Source: CAZGDB01 sp964524705 (lineage in GTDB: Bacteria > Pseudomonadota > Gammaproteobacteria > Berkiellales > Berkiellaceae). From it: a stretch of DNA of 64,000 nt. How positions within the stretch are numbered: position 1 is the first letter of the stretch; each line of letters opens with the position of its first letter. The translations under genes were made by a program, and so were the position numbers. The notes under the pieces were generated by a model. The model saw only the letters and a program-made list of their open reading frames with translations, was not told the origin of the DNA and ran no database searches. Location: assembly GCA_964524705.1 (NCBI GenBank), contig CAZGDB010000002.1, positions 57,136 to 121,135 on the forward strand, written 5' to 3'. This document shows, piece after piece, positions 18,181 through 27,683 of this stretch.

Positions 18181-18939
18181 ATGTTACATAATATCCTATT
18201 GATAGAAGATACTAATCCACTTGATATTGCCCAAAAATTACGCCCTTTTAACGCCGTATATGCTACGAATGGTATTTATATGCCCCCCCCCGAAGTAGTC
18301 ATACCAACCACCTTGGCTGGGTTTGAATATATTACCGATTTACCCACAACGCAGGCTGATAGTAGCGCGCTTGTAATTGCTGTAAACTCTAATATCAGTA
18401 TGCAAACTATTAAAGAACAGAAGATACAAAATGCTCATTCTGCATCCGAAAAAGCCTCTATCTTCGCTTCTTTTAAAAATATAGAAGATCAAAAAATACG
18501 TGCCCTAAAAGTTGCAGAACCTGTGGCATTACAACACTCCAACTACACTATAGTCGTACTGTTTTATGATGAAGGAAGCTGCATAGACTTATATAAAACA
18601 CTGAAAGAATCGCACGTCAAATTAAACACCCTCTTTAAGTATGGCTATGGACTCTCTCCACAAGGCCCCAAAATTGAAGGTTCTGAATATTTTAACACTA
18701 CATTAGCTTTTCCTTTTGTAACCCCCAATACAACACCGGTGTGTGCAGATATCACACCTACTGCAGATCAACGCGATGTGGTCAAAGTCGTCTCTTTACA
18801 TGAATCACTACCGAACATGCTAAAAAGTCCGTATTTATCCGCAGCAGGAGTATTGTTTCCAGTACATGAAGACTTACTTGCCTATAGTCAAACACAAGAG
18901 ATCAAACGCCAATCGCGCCAGACACCTTATCCTCTGTGA
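18181..18939 (+). CDS. RfaE-like nucleotidyltransferase-fold protein, catalytic motif degenerate
   Basis: A 252-residue protein that aligns by eye over most of its length with the C-terminal adenylyltransferase domain of RfaE/HldE: TNG at 29-31, LVIAVNSNIS at 64-73 (RfaE LIVAVNSDAS), the IRALKVAEPV and TIVVLFYDEGS segments (RfaE VDWVVPFEEDTP), LFKYGYG at 151-157 (LLVKGGDY) and IEGSEYF at 165-171. The HxGH nucleotide-binding motif is replaced by LAGF at 45-48, so both histidines are gone. There is a 20-residue insertion near 77-100. ADP-heptose synthesis is therefore unlikely; a binding or structural role is possible. It stands alone, downstream of the tRNA gene. Confidence 0.5.
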   Translation: MLHNILLIEDTNPLDIAQKLRPFNAVYATNGIYMPPPEVVIPTTLAGFEYITDLPTTQADSSALVIAVNSNISMQTIKEQKIQNAHSASEKASIFASFKNIEDQKIRALKVAEPVALQHSNYTIVVLFYDEGSCIDLYKTLKESHVKLNTLFKYGYGLSPQGPKIEGSEYFNTTLAFPFVTPNTTPVCADITPTADQRDVVKVVSLHESLPNMLKSPYLSAAGVLFPVHEDLLAYSQTQEIKRQSRQTPYPL

Positions 18940-19139
18940 CTGTACACAACCCCAGCGCCAACCCGTTTTTTCACGGGTAAATTAGCTATCTACCAATCCT
19001 TTTTTCAGTTCGAAAAAAAATGTTTTTTTAATAACTACAATATCTGTGACACCAATAACACAAAAAAAATCCTGGACAATTAAACAAATATTTCATTGCA
19101 CTACTAATAATCAACAAATGTCGATTAATACCCCCTCCT
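18940..19139. other. Intergenic stretch between convergent genes
   Basis: No gene is seen. It holds a perfect 6-base inverted repeat, ACCCGT (18961-18966) and ACGGGT (18973-18978), around a T-rich loop, and near 19013-19027 an A8/T7 stretch that can also fold. Neither has a proper T-run after a GC-rich stem, so any terminator role is uncertain. Confidence 0.4.
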
Positions 19140-20876
19140 TTACCCCTGATCTGGCAAAAAGCCCCCAACTTGGGCATCCCATAGGGTTTTATAAAGACCT
19201 TGACGTGCTAATAAGACAGCATGACTCCCAGATTCTACAATTTTCCCTTGATCGAAGACCAAAATACTATCCATATGCAGCAAGGTCGATAAACGATGCG
19301 CCACCACCAAAGTGGTCTTTTGTTGCATCAACTGCCATAAACTGTCTTGTATATCCCGTTCTGTCAGAGAATCTAGCTGTGAAGTAGCCTCATCTAAAAT
19401 CAAAATCGGTGCATTTTTTAAAATCGCTCTAGCAATAGCAATCCGTTGACGCTGCCCCCCAGATAACTTAACACCACGCTCCCCGACTAAGGAAGCATAC
19501 CCATCCGGTAACGCACTAATAAATTCATGCGCATGGGCCTGCTGAGCCGCTGCTATTACTTCTGAATCCGAGGCGTCCAATCGTCCATACCTTATATTTT
19601 CCATCAAAGACCGATGGAATAAGCTAGGATCTTGAGGGATAAAACCTATCTGCTGACGTAAGGAATCCTGCGTCACTTCACGCACATCTTGCCCATCAAT
19701 CAAAATCCTGCCAGCGGAAACATCATGCAGCCGTAAAATCAAGCTTACAAAAGTAGATTTCCCGCCACCAGAATATCCCACGAGCCCCACTTTTTGACCT
19801 GGTTCAATAACGATAGATTTGTTCTCAAACAGCGTTTCTGTACCTTGATAATTAAAATGCACCTTGTCAAAAACAATTTGTCCTTTTATCACCTGTAACA
19901 GCTTGGCATTTTTCTTATCTTGTATAATCGGAGCTTTATCAAAAATAGATAAAGCCTGATCTACAGTTCCCCAATTAACAATAAAATCTTTTAAAATAAA
20001 GGTAACCTGAAACAACCAATCAATCATCGCAAAATTCAACATAAAAACTAATACAAAATCCCCGGGAGAAATCTTATGCTCCTGACTCAAATATAACATC
20101 CCTGCAAGACAGCCAAACATATAGAGTGAACACACCATCCCCTGAACTGAAAAATAACGCCTCAAAAATAATTGCGTCCTTTTACTGGTTTCCACACCTG
20201 CATCTAAATATTGCGTCAATCTCTGCTGTTCATTTTTAAAAGCCGTAAATATTTTTACTGAAAACATATTACTTAAACAATCAACAAAATTCCCCCAAAC
20301 GGTTGCATCCGCCTCAGCTTCAATGCTGCTCAACACAGAAGCCCTTCTTAATTGCACATACGCAAATAATATAAAAAATGAAACCCATACACTCATGGCA
20401 ATTGCAAACCCATAATGAACCTGAGCTAATACAATCAAGCTACCCATAAACATAATACCGAGCTGAAACACTTCTAAAATTAAGGTCTGGAGCATGATAG
20501 GCGTTCTTTTAGCCACATCGCTTACTTTAGAAGATAAGCTACCAGATAAATGCTGTTGAAAAAAACTCCAAGGATAATTCCCAAACTGTTTTAATAAGGT
20601 TTGTGTGATCTGCCGTTTTATTTGCGGTACCATGCATGCAGCGCAAGTATCATGTAAAAACCATGCCCCTAATAGTCCTATCTGCATCGCAACATAAACA
20701 TAAAAAAGAATCCATGGACTCTGCAGATCTTGAATACTAACGGCATCAATAATCATTTTAATCAAATAGGGTTTAACGTTCTTATCAACCCCCACAAAAA
20801 CCATAGCCAACAACATTAAGCCTACGTACTTTTTGTAAGGCAGCGCACTTTCTAATATAAATTTTGCGACCCGCAT
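19140..20876 (-). CDS. ABC exporter, fused permease and ATPase (MsbA-like)
   Basis: A 578-residue half-transporter. Residues 1 to about 310 form six transmembrane helices of the type I exporter fold. The nucleotide-binding domain has Walker A GYSGGGKST, the Q-loop IGFIPQDPSLF, signature LSGGQRQR, Walker B ILILDEATSQLD, and H-loop VVAHRLST, all intact. The MARGE-like arrangement and LHRSLMENIRYGR are typical of lipid or multidrug exporters. The substrate is unknown. It is downstream of the SDR gene on the same strand (24 bases apart) and convergent to the RfaE-like gene. Confidence 0.85.
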   Translation of the reverse strand: MRVAKFILESALPYKKYVGLMLLAMVFVGVDKNVKPYLIKMIIDAVSIQDLQSPWILFYVYVAMQIGLLGAWFLHDTCAACMVPQIKRQITQTLLKQFGNYPWSFFQQHLSGSLSSKVSDVAKRTPIMLQTLILEVFQLGIMFMGSLIVLAQVHYGFAIAMSVWVSFFILFAYVQLRRASVLSSIEAEADATVWGNFVDCLSNMFSVKIFTAFKNEQQRLTQYLDAGVETSKRTQLFLRRYFSVQGMVCSLYMFGCLAGMLYLSQEHKISPGDFVLVFMLNFAMIDWLFQVTFILKDFIVNWGTVDQALSIFDKAPIIQDKKNAKLLQVIKGQIVFDKVHFNYQGTETLFENKSIVIEPGQKVGLVGYSGGGKSTFVSLILRLHDVSAGRILIDGQDVREVTQDSLRQQIGFIPQDPSLFHRSLMENIRYGRLDASDSEVIAAAQQAHAHEFISALPDGYASLVGERGVKLSGGQRQRIAIARAILKNAPILILDEATSQLDSLTERDIQDSLWQLMQQKTTLVVAHRLSTLLHMDSILVFDQGKIVESGSHAVLLARQGLYKTLWDAQVGGFLPDQG

Positions 20877-20900
20877 AAACCCCTCTGTTCTACCACTCTA

Positions 20901-21707
20901 TTACTCTTTTGGTTTATAACTGGCACTACTGCCCGCTAAAATGCCACCATCTAAGGTTATTTCAGTCCCAGTGACATAAGCAGACTCTGCAGAGGCTAGA
21001 TATAAAACGGCATAAGCTACATCCATAGGCAGCCCCATATGACCCAGCGGGATACCTGCTGCAATATTTGCCTCCGCTTTTGCACGCAGCTTAAGATCTG
21101 TTCCTAACATAGCATCCCATAAAGGCGTTAATATAGCCGCTGGTTGCACAGCATTACAACGAATATTGTAACCTTGTTCTGCACAGTACAGTGCGACTGT
21201 TTTGGTGTGATTCCGGATTGCAGCTTTACTAGAGGCATAAGCTGCAGAACTAGGCATCCCCACAACGCCAGAGCGTGAGGACATGTTAATAATAGAGCCA
21301 CCTTTTTGCTTCATGAGTTGAATGGCATATTTACAACCTAAAAAGATGCCATCCAAATTAATGCTATGAACATGATGCCAGCTCTCTAAGCTTGCATGTT
21401 CAGGATCTTGTGGACCTAAATTTTCACCAAAACCAAGAATGCCTGCATTATTAAATAAAATCTCTAAACCACCATAAGTTTGCTGCATCCAAGCAGCAAA
21501 AGCAGCCCATTCACTTTCCTTAGAAACATCTAAATGACGATATTCAGCTCCTAGCGTCCGTGCAAGCGCCTGACCTTCTGCATCTAAGATGTCTGTAATA
21601 ATCACCTTAGCACCTTCTTGAACAAATAATTCTGCAGTGGCCGCACCAATCCCACGACTCGCCCCTGTAATTACCGCAACACGTCCTTGTATCCGCCCCA
21701 TCATCAC
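20901..21707 (-). CDS. Short-chain dehydrogenase/reductase
   Basis: Classical SDR of 268 residues. It has the cofactor motif TGASRGIGAA near residues 15-24, the NNAG motif, and the catalytic Ser plus YASSK (Tyr-X-X-X-Lys) motif, with VQPAAILTPLWD and a C-terminal YVTGTEITLDGG. Acidic residues after the second strand (TDILDAEG) suggest preference for NAD over NADP. Closest familiar types are 3-beta/17-beta-hydroxysteroid or cyclopentanol dehydrogenases; the real substrate cannot be told. It may be co-transcribed with the ABC exporter that follows. Confidence 0.88.
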   Translation of the reverse strand: MMMGRIQGRVAVITGASRGIGAATAELFVQEGAKVIITDILDAEGQALARTLGAEYRHLDVSKESEWAAFAAWMQQTYGGLEILFNNAGILGFGENLGPQDPEHASLESWHHVHSINLDGIFLGCKYAIQLMKQKGGSIINMSSRSGVVGMPSSAAYASSKAAIRNHTKTVALYCAEQGYNIRCNAVQPAAILTPLWDAMLGTDLKLRAKAEANIAAGIPLGHMGLPMDVAYAVLYLASAESAYVTGTEITLDGGILAGSSASYKPKE

Positions 21708-21843
21708 TCCTTTGTACTTTACAGGCTATGAGCATAACAAAAAATTCTCTCTATACCCTACTGCTTCCCTTCACCTAACCAAAGGTGTACCTTTTTATCA
21801 ACTACAAGGATTATCTGTTTTTGAAAGTTAAAGGACTAAAAAT

Positions 21844-22284
21844 ATGGGCACTACCGATGCTTGGCAAATCACCCCGGCCACTCCAGAAGAAACAAAAACC
21901 CTAGATGACAAGATTTTTATCTTTAATCAACAACAAGTCCCTTTTACCCAAAATCCTACCCCCATCTTACTGAACTACGTGATTAAAGATCAGGGTGCGG
22001 TGATTGCAGGGATTGATGCCTTTCTCTATCATTGGAAAATTTTATTTATTGATGTGTTATTTGTAGAAGAAGCCTATAGAGGGCAAGATCTAGGGAGCGC
22101 CCTCCTTGCACATACTGAAAGTATCGCAACACAACTCGGCAGTACCCTGGCACATGTAGACACCTTTGACTTTCAAGCCAAAGATTTTTATCTCAAACAA
22201 GGATATACGATTTTTGGAACCCTAGAAGATTGCCCGCCCGGGCATGAAAGATATTACCTCAAAAAAGTCTTGCAGCCAGGATAA
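21844..22284 (+). CDS. GNAT-family N-acetyltransferase
   Basis: A 146-residue acetyltransferase. The acetyl-CoA motif appears as VEEAYRGQDLGSALLAHTES, the Q/R-x-x-G-x-G/A type. Later motif B has FDFQAKDFYLKQGYTIFGTLEDCPPGHERYYLKK, typical of small GNATs acting on small molecules or peptides. Acceptor unknown. The ATG at 21844 follows AAAGGA by about 8 bases. It is divergent from the SDR gene and convergent with the SbmA-like ABC gene. Confidence 0.85.
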   Translation: MGTTDAWQITPATPEETKTLDDKIFIFNQQQVPFTQNPTPILLNYVIKDQGAVIAGIDAFLYHWKILFIDVLFVEEAYRGQDLGSALLAHTESIATQLGSTLAHVDTFDFQAKDFYLKQGYTIFGTLEDCPPGHERYYLKKVLQPG

Positions 22285-22309
22285 GGATTATCCTGACTGC
22301 TGGGCTCTC

Positions 22310-24217
22310 TTAAGCAATTTTTAATTTCTGAGAGCTGGAGTCTACAGCTGCCCCTAAAGCTTCCATCTTCCATTCTTTAAAGTTTGTATTATAAAAATCT
22401 TCCTCGCCAGGTTCTGCCTGATGGCCGTGAACAATACAAATAAACGTTGTGTTTTTCAAGACAGGATCTGTGTTTAACAACTTTGAAATCGCACTATAAC
22501 TCTTAACATCCAAACCACTCAAGCTTTCATCCATAAACACCAGTTTAGGTTGATTCACTAAAACAGACAGCATCCGTATACGTTGCCCCTCTCCTCCACT
22601 CAACAATGTCGGCCATTCTGCTTCTTGCTCTAAGCAATCAATATGCTTCTTCTGATCGAACCGAAGCGCACGCATCCAGTTTTCTACTTGCTGCTTCAAA
22701 CCTGGTGTTAGCTCTCGGGGAGCACACGGATAACAAATCGCTTCCCATAAAGTCGTCTTCAACGGAAAAGTTGCTTTTTGTGGCAAATACATCACTTCTT
22801 CACGCGCAAAAGGGATTTTAATAGAAACATCATTACCAAAAGGCCAAATGCCTGCTGTAATCCGCTGTAACGTCGTTTTACCCCCACCACTAGCGCCTGT
22901 AATCTTAATGCGTGATCCAATAGCAATAGATTTGCCCTCTATCACTTGATGTGTTTTCAAGTTTTTAGCATCCACCTGCGGTAAGTCATCAGACAATAAC
23001 GCATGATGGTGGTGATTACATCCCTGCGAACAATCAGTACTTACTGTATTTTTTTTAACCGTAGGAATTTCCACTGTCACCCTAGAAAACAAAATTTCCT
23101 TTTTATTCTCTGCATGATAGGTAACGTTTTTGTGCTTTTCTTCCACCAGTTTTTCAGCTTCTAAAATCGCATGATCATACTGACTTAAGATTTCTAAACT
23201 CGGCCCGAGCTTTGAAAATTCAGGTGCAGAATTATAGAACCAAGAAAACATTGTTACCGTTAACTGAAAAGAATAAACTAATGTCATACCTAGACTATTA
23301 GAGATCTGTTTTGCGATTAAAGCTGGCGCCACTATACACATAGCCAATGCCATAGTGGATATAGAATTAATTGTTATAAAAAATTGTACAATAAATGCTT
23401 TATTCGCAAACCCTTGTGTAGCGTTATATTTTTCATGTAAAACTTTAAGCGCTCTCTGCAAATGAATACTTGTTGCACTTAACAATGAAATATTTTCTGC
23501 ATGCTGTGTGCCATCATGCGTTTCATTTTTAAGATGCGCCTCATATTTCATCGCCGCAGCCCTTGCTGCTACTAAAGGTTTGCTTAACCAATGCAAGAGT
23601 ACATTATAGACCGCTGCATAAAGGATTGCAAAAACCACCATGTATCTTGGGATCACAAACATTCTCCCAAAAAGAGAACCGGTTAAAGCCGGAGAGTTTT
23701 TCCACAAAATGTATAAATTAAAACCCCCTTGTGGAAACGTGCTCATAAAATCATTGAACAGTGTACTAAAACGAGTGGCTGCTTTTGGAGCGTCGCATAC
23801 TTGCGCATGCGCAAACTCTACTTTATCTTTGGGTTCTTTTGTTTGCCCTAATGCCTGCACAACATAAGGGATGGCGGGTTGATAATACTTCTTCAATACC
23901 TCTTGCTGCTTATGATAGGCTAATGACTGTCCGAGCCATTCCACTAGTCTCCAGCTTGCCATTTGTAAAAACACATATTGCACCAGAGCAATACAAAAAT
24001 CTTTGACCGCACTAAAAAACATGCCGTAGGTTAACCCAGAGGTCATAAAAACATCATATATCGCAGCCAGCGCAACATTATACTGCGGTAATATTAGAAG
24101 TACCGCGATATTCAAGCAAATAATTCCGAGCAAAGCTAAAGTGTGCTTTCTATAGGGGCCTTGGAAGGTAAAATATTGACCGTAAGCGGCGTTGAACTTT
24201 CTATACAAGTTAATCAT
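22310..24217 (-). CDS. SbmA/BacA-like ABC transporter, permease-ATPase fusion (paralogue 1)
   Basis: A 635-residue protein with an SbmA/BacA-type membrane domain (residues 1 to about 340; NVALAAIYDVF resembles the NQWNRDFYDAL segment of YddA) fused to an ATPase: Walker A GASGGGKTT at 441-449, Q-loop LPQK at 478-481, signature LSGGEGQ at 539-545, Walker B FMDES with Asp563-Glu564, and His597. The ATPase residues needed for hydrolysis are intact. Between the domains is a loop with Cys396, Cys400 and His402-405 that could bind metal. Relatives import peptides or vitamin B12 in other bacteria. A paralogue lies at 44644-46509. A good promoter precedes it (24256-24283). Confidence 0.75.
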   Translation of the reverse strand: MINLYRKFNAAYGQYFTFQGPYRKHTLALLGIICLNIAVLLILPQYNVALAAIYDVFMTSGLTYGMFFSAVKDFCIALVQYVFLQMASWRLVEWLGQSLAYHKQQEVLKKYYQPAIPYVVQALGQTKEPKDKVEFAHAQVCDAPKAATRFSTLFNDFMSTFPQGGFNLYILWKNSPALTGSLFGRMFVIPRYMVVFAILYAAVYNVLLHWLSKPLVAARAAAMKYEAHLKNETHDGTQHAENISLLSATSIHLQRALKVLHEKYNATQGFANKAFIVQFFITINSISTMALAMCIVAPALIAKQISNSLGMTLVYSFQLTVTMFSWFYNSAPEFSKLGPSLEILSQYDHAILEAEKLVEEKHKNVTYHAENKKEILFSRVTVEIPTVKKNTVSTDCSQGCNHHHHALLSDDLPQVDAKNLKTHQVIEGKSIAIGSRIKITGASGGGKTTLQRITAGIWPFGNDVSIKIPFAREEVMYLPQKATFPLKTTLWEAICYPCAPRELTPGLKQQVENWMRALRFDQKKHIDCLEQEAEWPTLLSGGEGQRIRMLSVLVNQPKLVFMDESLSGLDVKSYSAISKLLNTDPVLKNTTFICIVHGHQAEPGEEDFYNTNFKEWKMEALGAAVDSSSQKLKIA

Positions 24218-24255
24218 CTTACTTTTTCTCTTCTGACTGCTGGACGTAAGGGGTC

Positions 24256-24283
24256 AGTATATCATAATTTAGTCAACTATCAA
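24256..24283 (-). promoter_or_regulatory. Promoter of the SbmA-like ABC gene (paralogue 1)
   Basis: On the minus strand TTGATA (24283-24278) and TATACT (24261-24256) are separated by 16 bases, each matching 5 of 6 consensus positions. The -10 lies 38 bases before the ATG, with AGAAGAGAAAAAG as a purine-rich SD region. Confidence 0.55.
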
Positions 24284-24295
24284 CCGTTGTCTGGC

Positions 24296-27200
24296 TCATA
24301 TAGGTTGCATAAATAATGCTTGGATATCTGCTTCTGTAAAAAGGGTATTTTTAGTGGCATTGCCCTCTAAAATTGCTTCGGCAAGCGCTCCTTTACGGGT
24401 TTGTAGAGCCACGATTTTTTCTTCTACAGTGCCTTCCGTAATGAGTTTATATACAAACACTGGTTTTTCCTGCCCTATTCGATGGGCTCGATCTGTAGCT
24501 TGTCGTTCCACCGCCGGGTTCCACCAAGGATCATAATGGATCACCGTATCTGCCTGTGTGAGGTTTAATCCTGTACCTCCAGCTTTTAAACTAATTAAAA
24601 ACAAGGGGACGGCTCCACGCTGAAAGCTTTCTACCGGTGTTTTACGGTCCTGTGTTTGACCTGTTAAAATGACATACGGGATATTAGCTTCTCTGCACGC
24701 AATTTCAATTAACGCTAACATGCTCGCAAATTGTGAAAACAGTAAAATCTTACGCCCCTCTTCAATCATTTCACCTAAAATCTGCATCAGTTGTTCCATT
24801 TTTGCCGAACCTGCTGTGTGTGCAGACTCCGCTTTCAACAATCGTGGATCGCAACAAATTTGTCGCAACTTAAGTAATGCATCTAAAATGACAATTTGAG
24901 AACGGGCAAACCCTTGTTGTGCGATTTCTTTTTGAACTTTAGTATGCAAACTCACGCGAATCGTTTCATATAAATCACGTTGTTTTTTATCCATCACCGA
25001 ACGTAAAATGATTTCAGTTTTAGGGGGTAATTCTAAGACCACTTGTGACTTTGTCCGCCTAAGGATAAAAGGCTTAATACGTCGCAGCAACAATGCCTTG
25101 GTGCTTTGATCTGCACGTTTTTCAATAGGATTGCGATAATTGCGTTTAAACTCTGTCGCATTCCCTAAAAAACCTGGCATTAAAAAATGAAATAAAGACC
25201 ACAACTCTCCCAGATGATTTTCTAAAGGGGTGCCGCTCAAGCAAAAACGCTGTTTGGCTTTCAAGTTTTGTACTATAAGGGTAGTTTGTGCTTTGGCATT
25301 TTTAATCACCTGTGCTTCATCTAAAATAATCGTATGAAACATTTTTGGCTCTAGTACTGCTCTATCGCGATACAATAAGGGGTAAGTGGTTAACACCACA
25401 TCCACAGTTTCAATTCTATCAAAAGTTTGACTTCTGTCTTTTCCATGTGAAACCACAAAAGAAAGACTAGGGGCAAATTTTTCAATTTCTTGTGCCCAGT
25501 TCACCATTAAGCTAGTGGGCGCCACAATCAATACAGGTTCCGTTAAGAGCCCCATATGTTTTTGCTGTAAAATATACGCTAGCGTTTGTACCGTTTTACC
25601 CAACCCCATGTCATCTGCTAAAATCCCTGACAATCCCTGTGTTTTTAAAAAATGCATCCAATTAAACCCTTCCTGCTGATAGGGGCGTAATGTTGCCTGT
25701 AACGTGATTGGGGCTGGCAATTGTGGAATAGATTGGACTTCACAGAGCTGCTTTGCGGCTTCTAAGAACTGTGTTTGCCCCATCCAACGCAAACTCGCAT
25801 TTTTATTGGCATCACCCAATAAAGCAATATAGGCAATCTCATTTTTAGAAAGCTCTAGCTTCCCCTCTTCATTCAAGGGCTTATTATATAAATCTTGCAA
25901 GAAGGTAAAAAACAAAAGTGCCCGATCCAGTGGCAACCCTAAAATTTTATTACTCTCTAGCCGCACATAAAAGGGCTTAGCGTCATCTTGTGCCAACCGA
26001 GACTCTAGTGTTTTTAAAATATCTTTTTGATTCTTTAAGATTTGAATCAAAACAGGCAGCAAATTAACTTTTTCGCCTTGAATCATAACCCCGAGCTCAG
26101 CAGCAAACCAATTATTTTTCTCTTCTAAATTAAAATAATCCTCAGCAGCATCTGCTAAGATCATTTCCCCGCCCAATAAATCTTGACCCTGAAATACCCA
26201 GCCTTGATTTTCCAAGGCCGGCATATTTTGTGCAATCCAATCACACCATGCCGTTTTTTGTGTTTCTAAATTTGTTTTACCTAAGACCACCTCATGCGGA
26301 ATAAAACCTTGTAATACTTGTGTCCCCCGAATAGGCTGCATCACTGCTTTTGCCTTCACCGCAATAGTTTCTAAAGCGCCCATTTCAGAGGGTCGATCTC
26401 TTGAATACTGAACCAACACATTATTCTCTATAATGCTCACGGGTTTCGTCATTTTCCAAAAATCAGGAACTTCAATGCCTTCATACTGCATCAAAGGCAC
26501 CCCTACTAAATACTGCTCAGGCTCTGCATTCGCTTTATATATTCGTTTATACATTAAACGCAAGATCGGAAAAGGCGTAACGATACGTTTTGTTTTTTTT
26601 TCAAAAGTCGGCGGAGACGGAAAATAAACAGACTGCCCTAACCGTTTCGCCACCATATTCAAATGTAAAATAGGCAGAGGCACGGCATTTAAATATTTAT
26701 TTAATACTCTCGGCGTCCACTTGGACGTCACCACCCCTAATTGAAAGGTTTCAGGACGAAAATACCACACCGGATCTGTTTTAAAAAACCAATATCCGGG
26801 GATTGTTGGCTTTAATTTATAATTCCCTTCAGCATCAGGAGTCCATGCAAAATCTATTTCACACACATCTCCACGCGACAACTGTGGCCCTTGGGCAGAT
26901 TCTAAATAAAAAGCCTGTTCTTCTAAAATACGCTCTAAAGCATAAGCACCAGCGGGGCCCTCTAACTTAAAATTCTGGTATTGCCTTCTCAAGGATTCAT
27001 GATCTCCCTCTAAGAGATCGTAAATTGCTAAATGCCGCTCTATATGCTCTGCCTTAGACCGCGCAATATATGGCCAATAAATCGCTTTAGCAGCCCCGAA
27101 CTCACCATTTTTTAAAAGATTGACTTCTGCAACCGTAATCGTTGGCACTTGCCCTTCTTCTGCTTCCTCTAACAAGTAAATAATTTTTTTGTTAATTAAT

Positions 27201-27541
27201 TGTGTAGCCGGGGTTACTACCCCCGCTGACCGAGTTAAAGACCAGGGCAAAGGCAACGTCACTTCTGCTTTCTTATCTTGTGCCTCTAATGCACACCATA
27301 GTAATGCAGCCACATGTTTACAATTATATCGAATCGGACAAGAACAAAAACCTGCAACCGTATTCTCTCCATAACCAATCTGTACCGTGTATACTTGCGT
27401 GCCCTGCACTTTTCCCTGAATATTTTTTCTAATAGGATCATGTTCAAAAGTCAGAACTTTACCCGAAGTTGCATAAGCATGTGCTCGGTCTATATACGCC
27501 GGTGAAAAATTCGCTTCTATGAGTTCCGCACGCAGCGACAT
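24296..27541 (-). CDS. SNF2-family helicase with N-terminal SWIM zinc finger
   Basis: A 1081-residue Swi2/Snf2 ATPase. The SWIM zinc finger near residues 55-80 has Cys66, Cys68, Cys74 and His76 (CxCx5CxH). The motor has Walker A DDMGLGKT, motif Ia APTSLMVNW, DEAQ box ILDEAQVIKN, motif III LSGTPLENHLGELWSLFHFL, and in the second half LFSQFASML, SLKAGGTGLNLT and the DRAHRIGQ motif. The middle part (about 200-600) is the bacterial SNF2 accessory region. Such proteins are widespread chromosomal genes thought to remodel nucleic acid-protein complexes; a role in DNA repair or transcription recycling is possible. It is a stand-alone gene divergent from msrB. Confidence 0.92.
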   Translation of the reverse strand: MSLRAELIEANFSPAYIDRAHAYATSGKVLTFEHDPIRKNIQGKVQGTQVYTVQIGYGENTVAGFCSCPIRYNCKHVAALLWCALEAQDKKAEVTLPLPWSLTRSAGVVTPATQLINKKIIYLLEEAEEGQVPTITVAEVNLLKNGEFGAAKAIYWPYIARSKAEHIERHLAIYDLLEGDHESLRRQYQNFKLEGPAGAYALERILEEQAFYLESAQGPQLSRGDVCEIDFAWTPDAEGNYKLKPTIPGYWFFKTDPVWYFRPETFQLGVVTSKWTPRVLNKYLNAVPLPILHLNMVAKRLGQSVYFPSPPTFEKKTKRIVTPFPILRLMYKRIYKANAEPEQYLVGVPLMQYEGIEVPDFWKMTKPVSIIENNVLVQYSRDRPSEMGALETIAVKAKAVMQPIRGTQVLQGFIPHEVVLGKTNLETQKTAWCDWIAQNMPALENQGWVFQGQDLLGGEMILADAAEDYFNLEEKNNWFAAELGVMIQGEKVNLLPVLIQILKNQKDILKTLESRLAQDDAKPFYVRLESNKILGLPLDRALLFFTFLQDLYNKPLNEEGKLELSKNEIAYIALLGDANKNASLRWMGQTQFLEAAKQLCEVQSIPQLPAPITLQATLRPYQQEGFNWMHFLKTQGLSGILADDMGLGKTVQTLAYILQQKHMGLLTEPVLIVAPTSLMVNWAQEIEKFAPSLSFVVSHGKDRSQTFDRIETVDVVLTTYPLLYRDRAVLEPKMFHTIILDEAQVIKNAKAQTTLIVQNLKAKQRFCLSGTPLENHLGELWSLFHFLMPGFLGNATEFKRNYRNPIEKRADQSTKALLLRRIKPFILRRTKSQVVLELPPKTEIILRSVMDKKQRDLYETIRVSLHTKVQKEIAQQGFARSQIVILDALLKLRQICCDPRLLKAESAHTAGSAKMEQLMQILGEMIEEGRKILLFSQFASMLALIEIACREANIPYVILTGQTQDRKTPVESFQRGAVPLFLISLKAGGTGLNLTQADTVIHYDPWWNPAVERQATDRAHRIGQEKPVFVYKLITEGTVEEKIVALQTRKGALAEAILEGNATKNTLFTEADIQALFMQPI

Positions 27542-27683
27542 CTCTGACCTACCACACTATTTATGCCATCGTGTAATGTACTACACCCCCCCTCTAAACA
27601 CCACTAGTAAGCAAGCTTTCATAAGTCATCGCCAGCACCCTCGTCTATACTAAAACCAGATATGCCTTCACCTGTGGAACCTT

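Noticed and set aside
19046..19387. Plus-strand frame of 113 residues opposite the end of the ABC exporter gene
   Set aside because: Most of it is antisense to the conserved ATPase domain; no family features.
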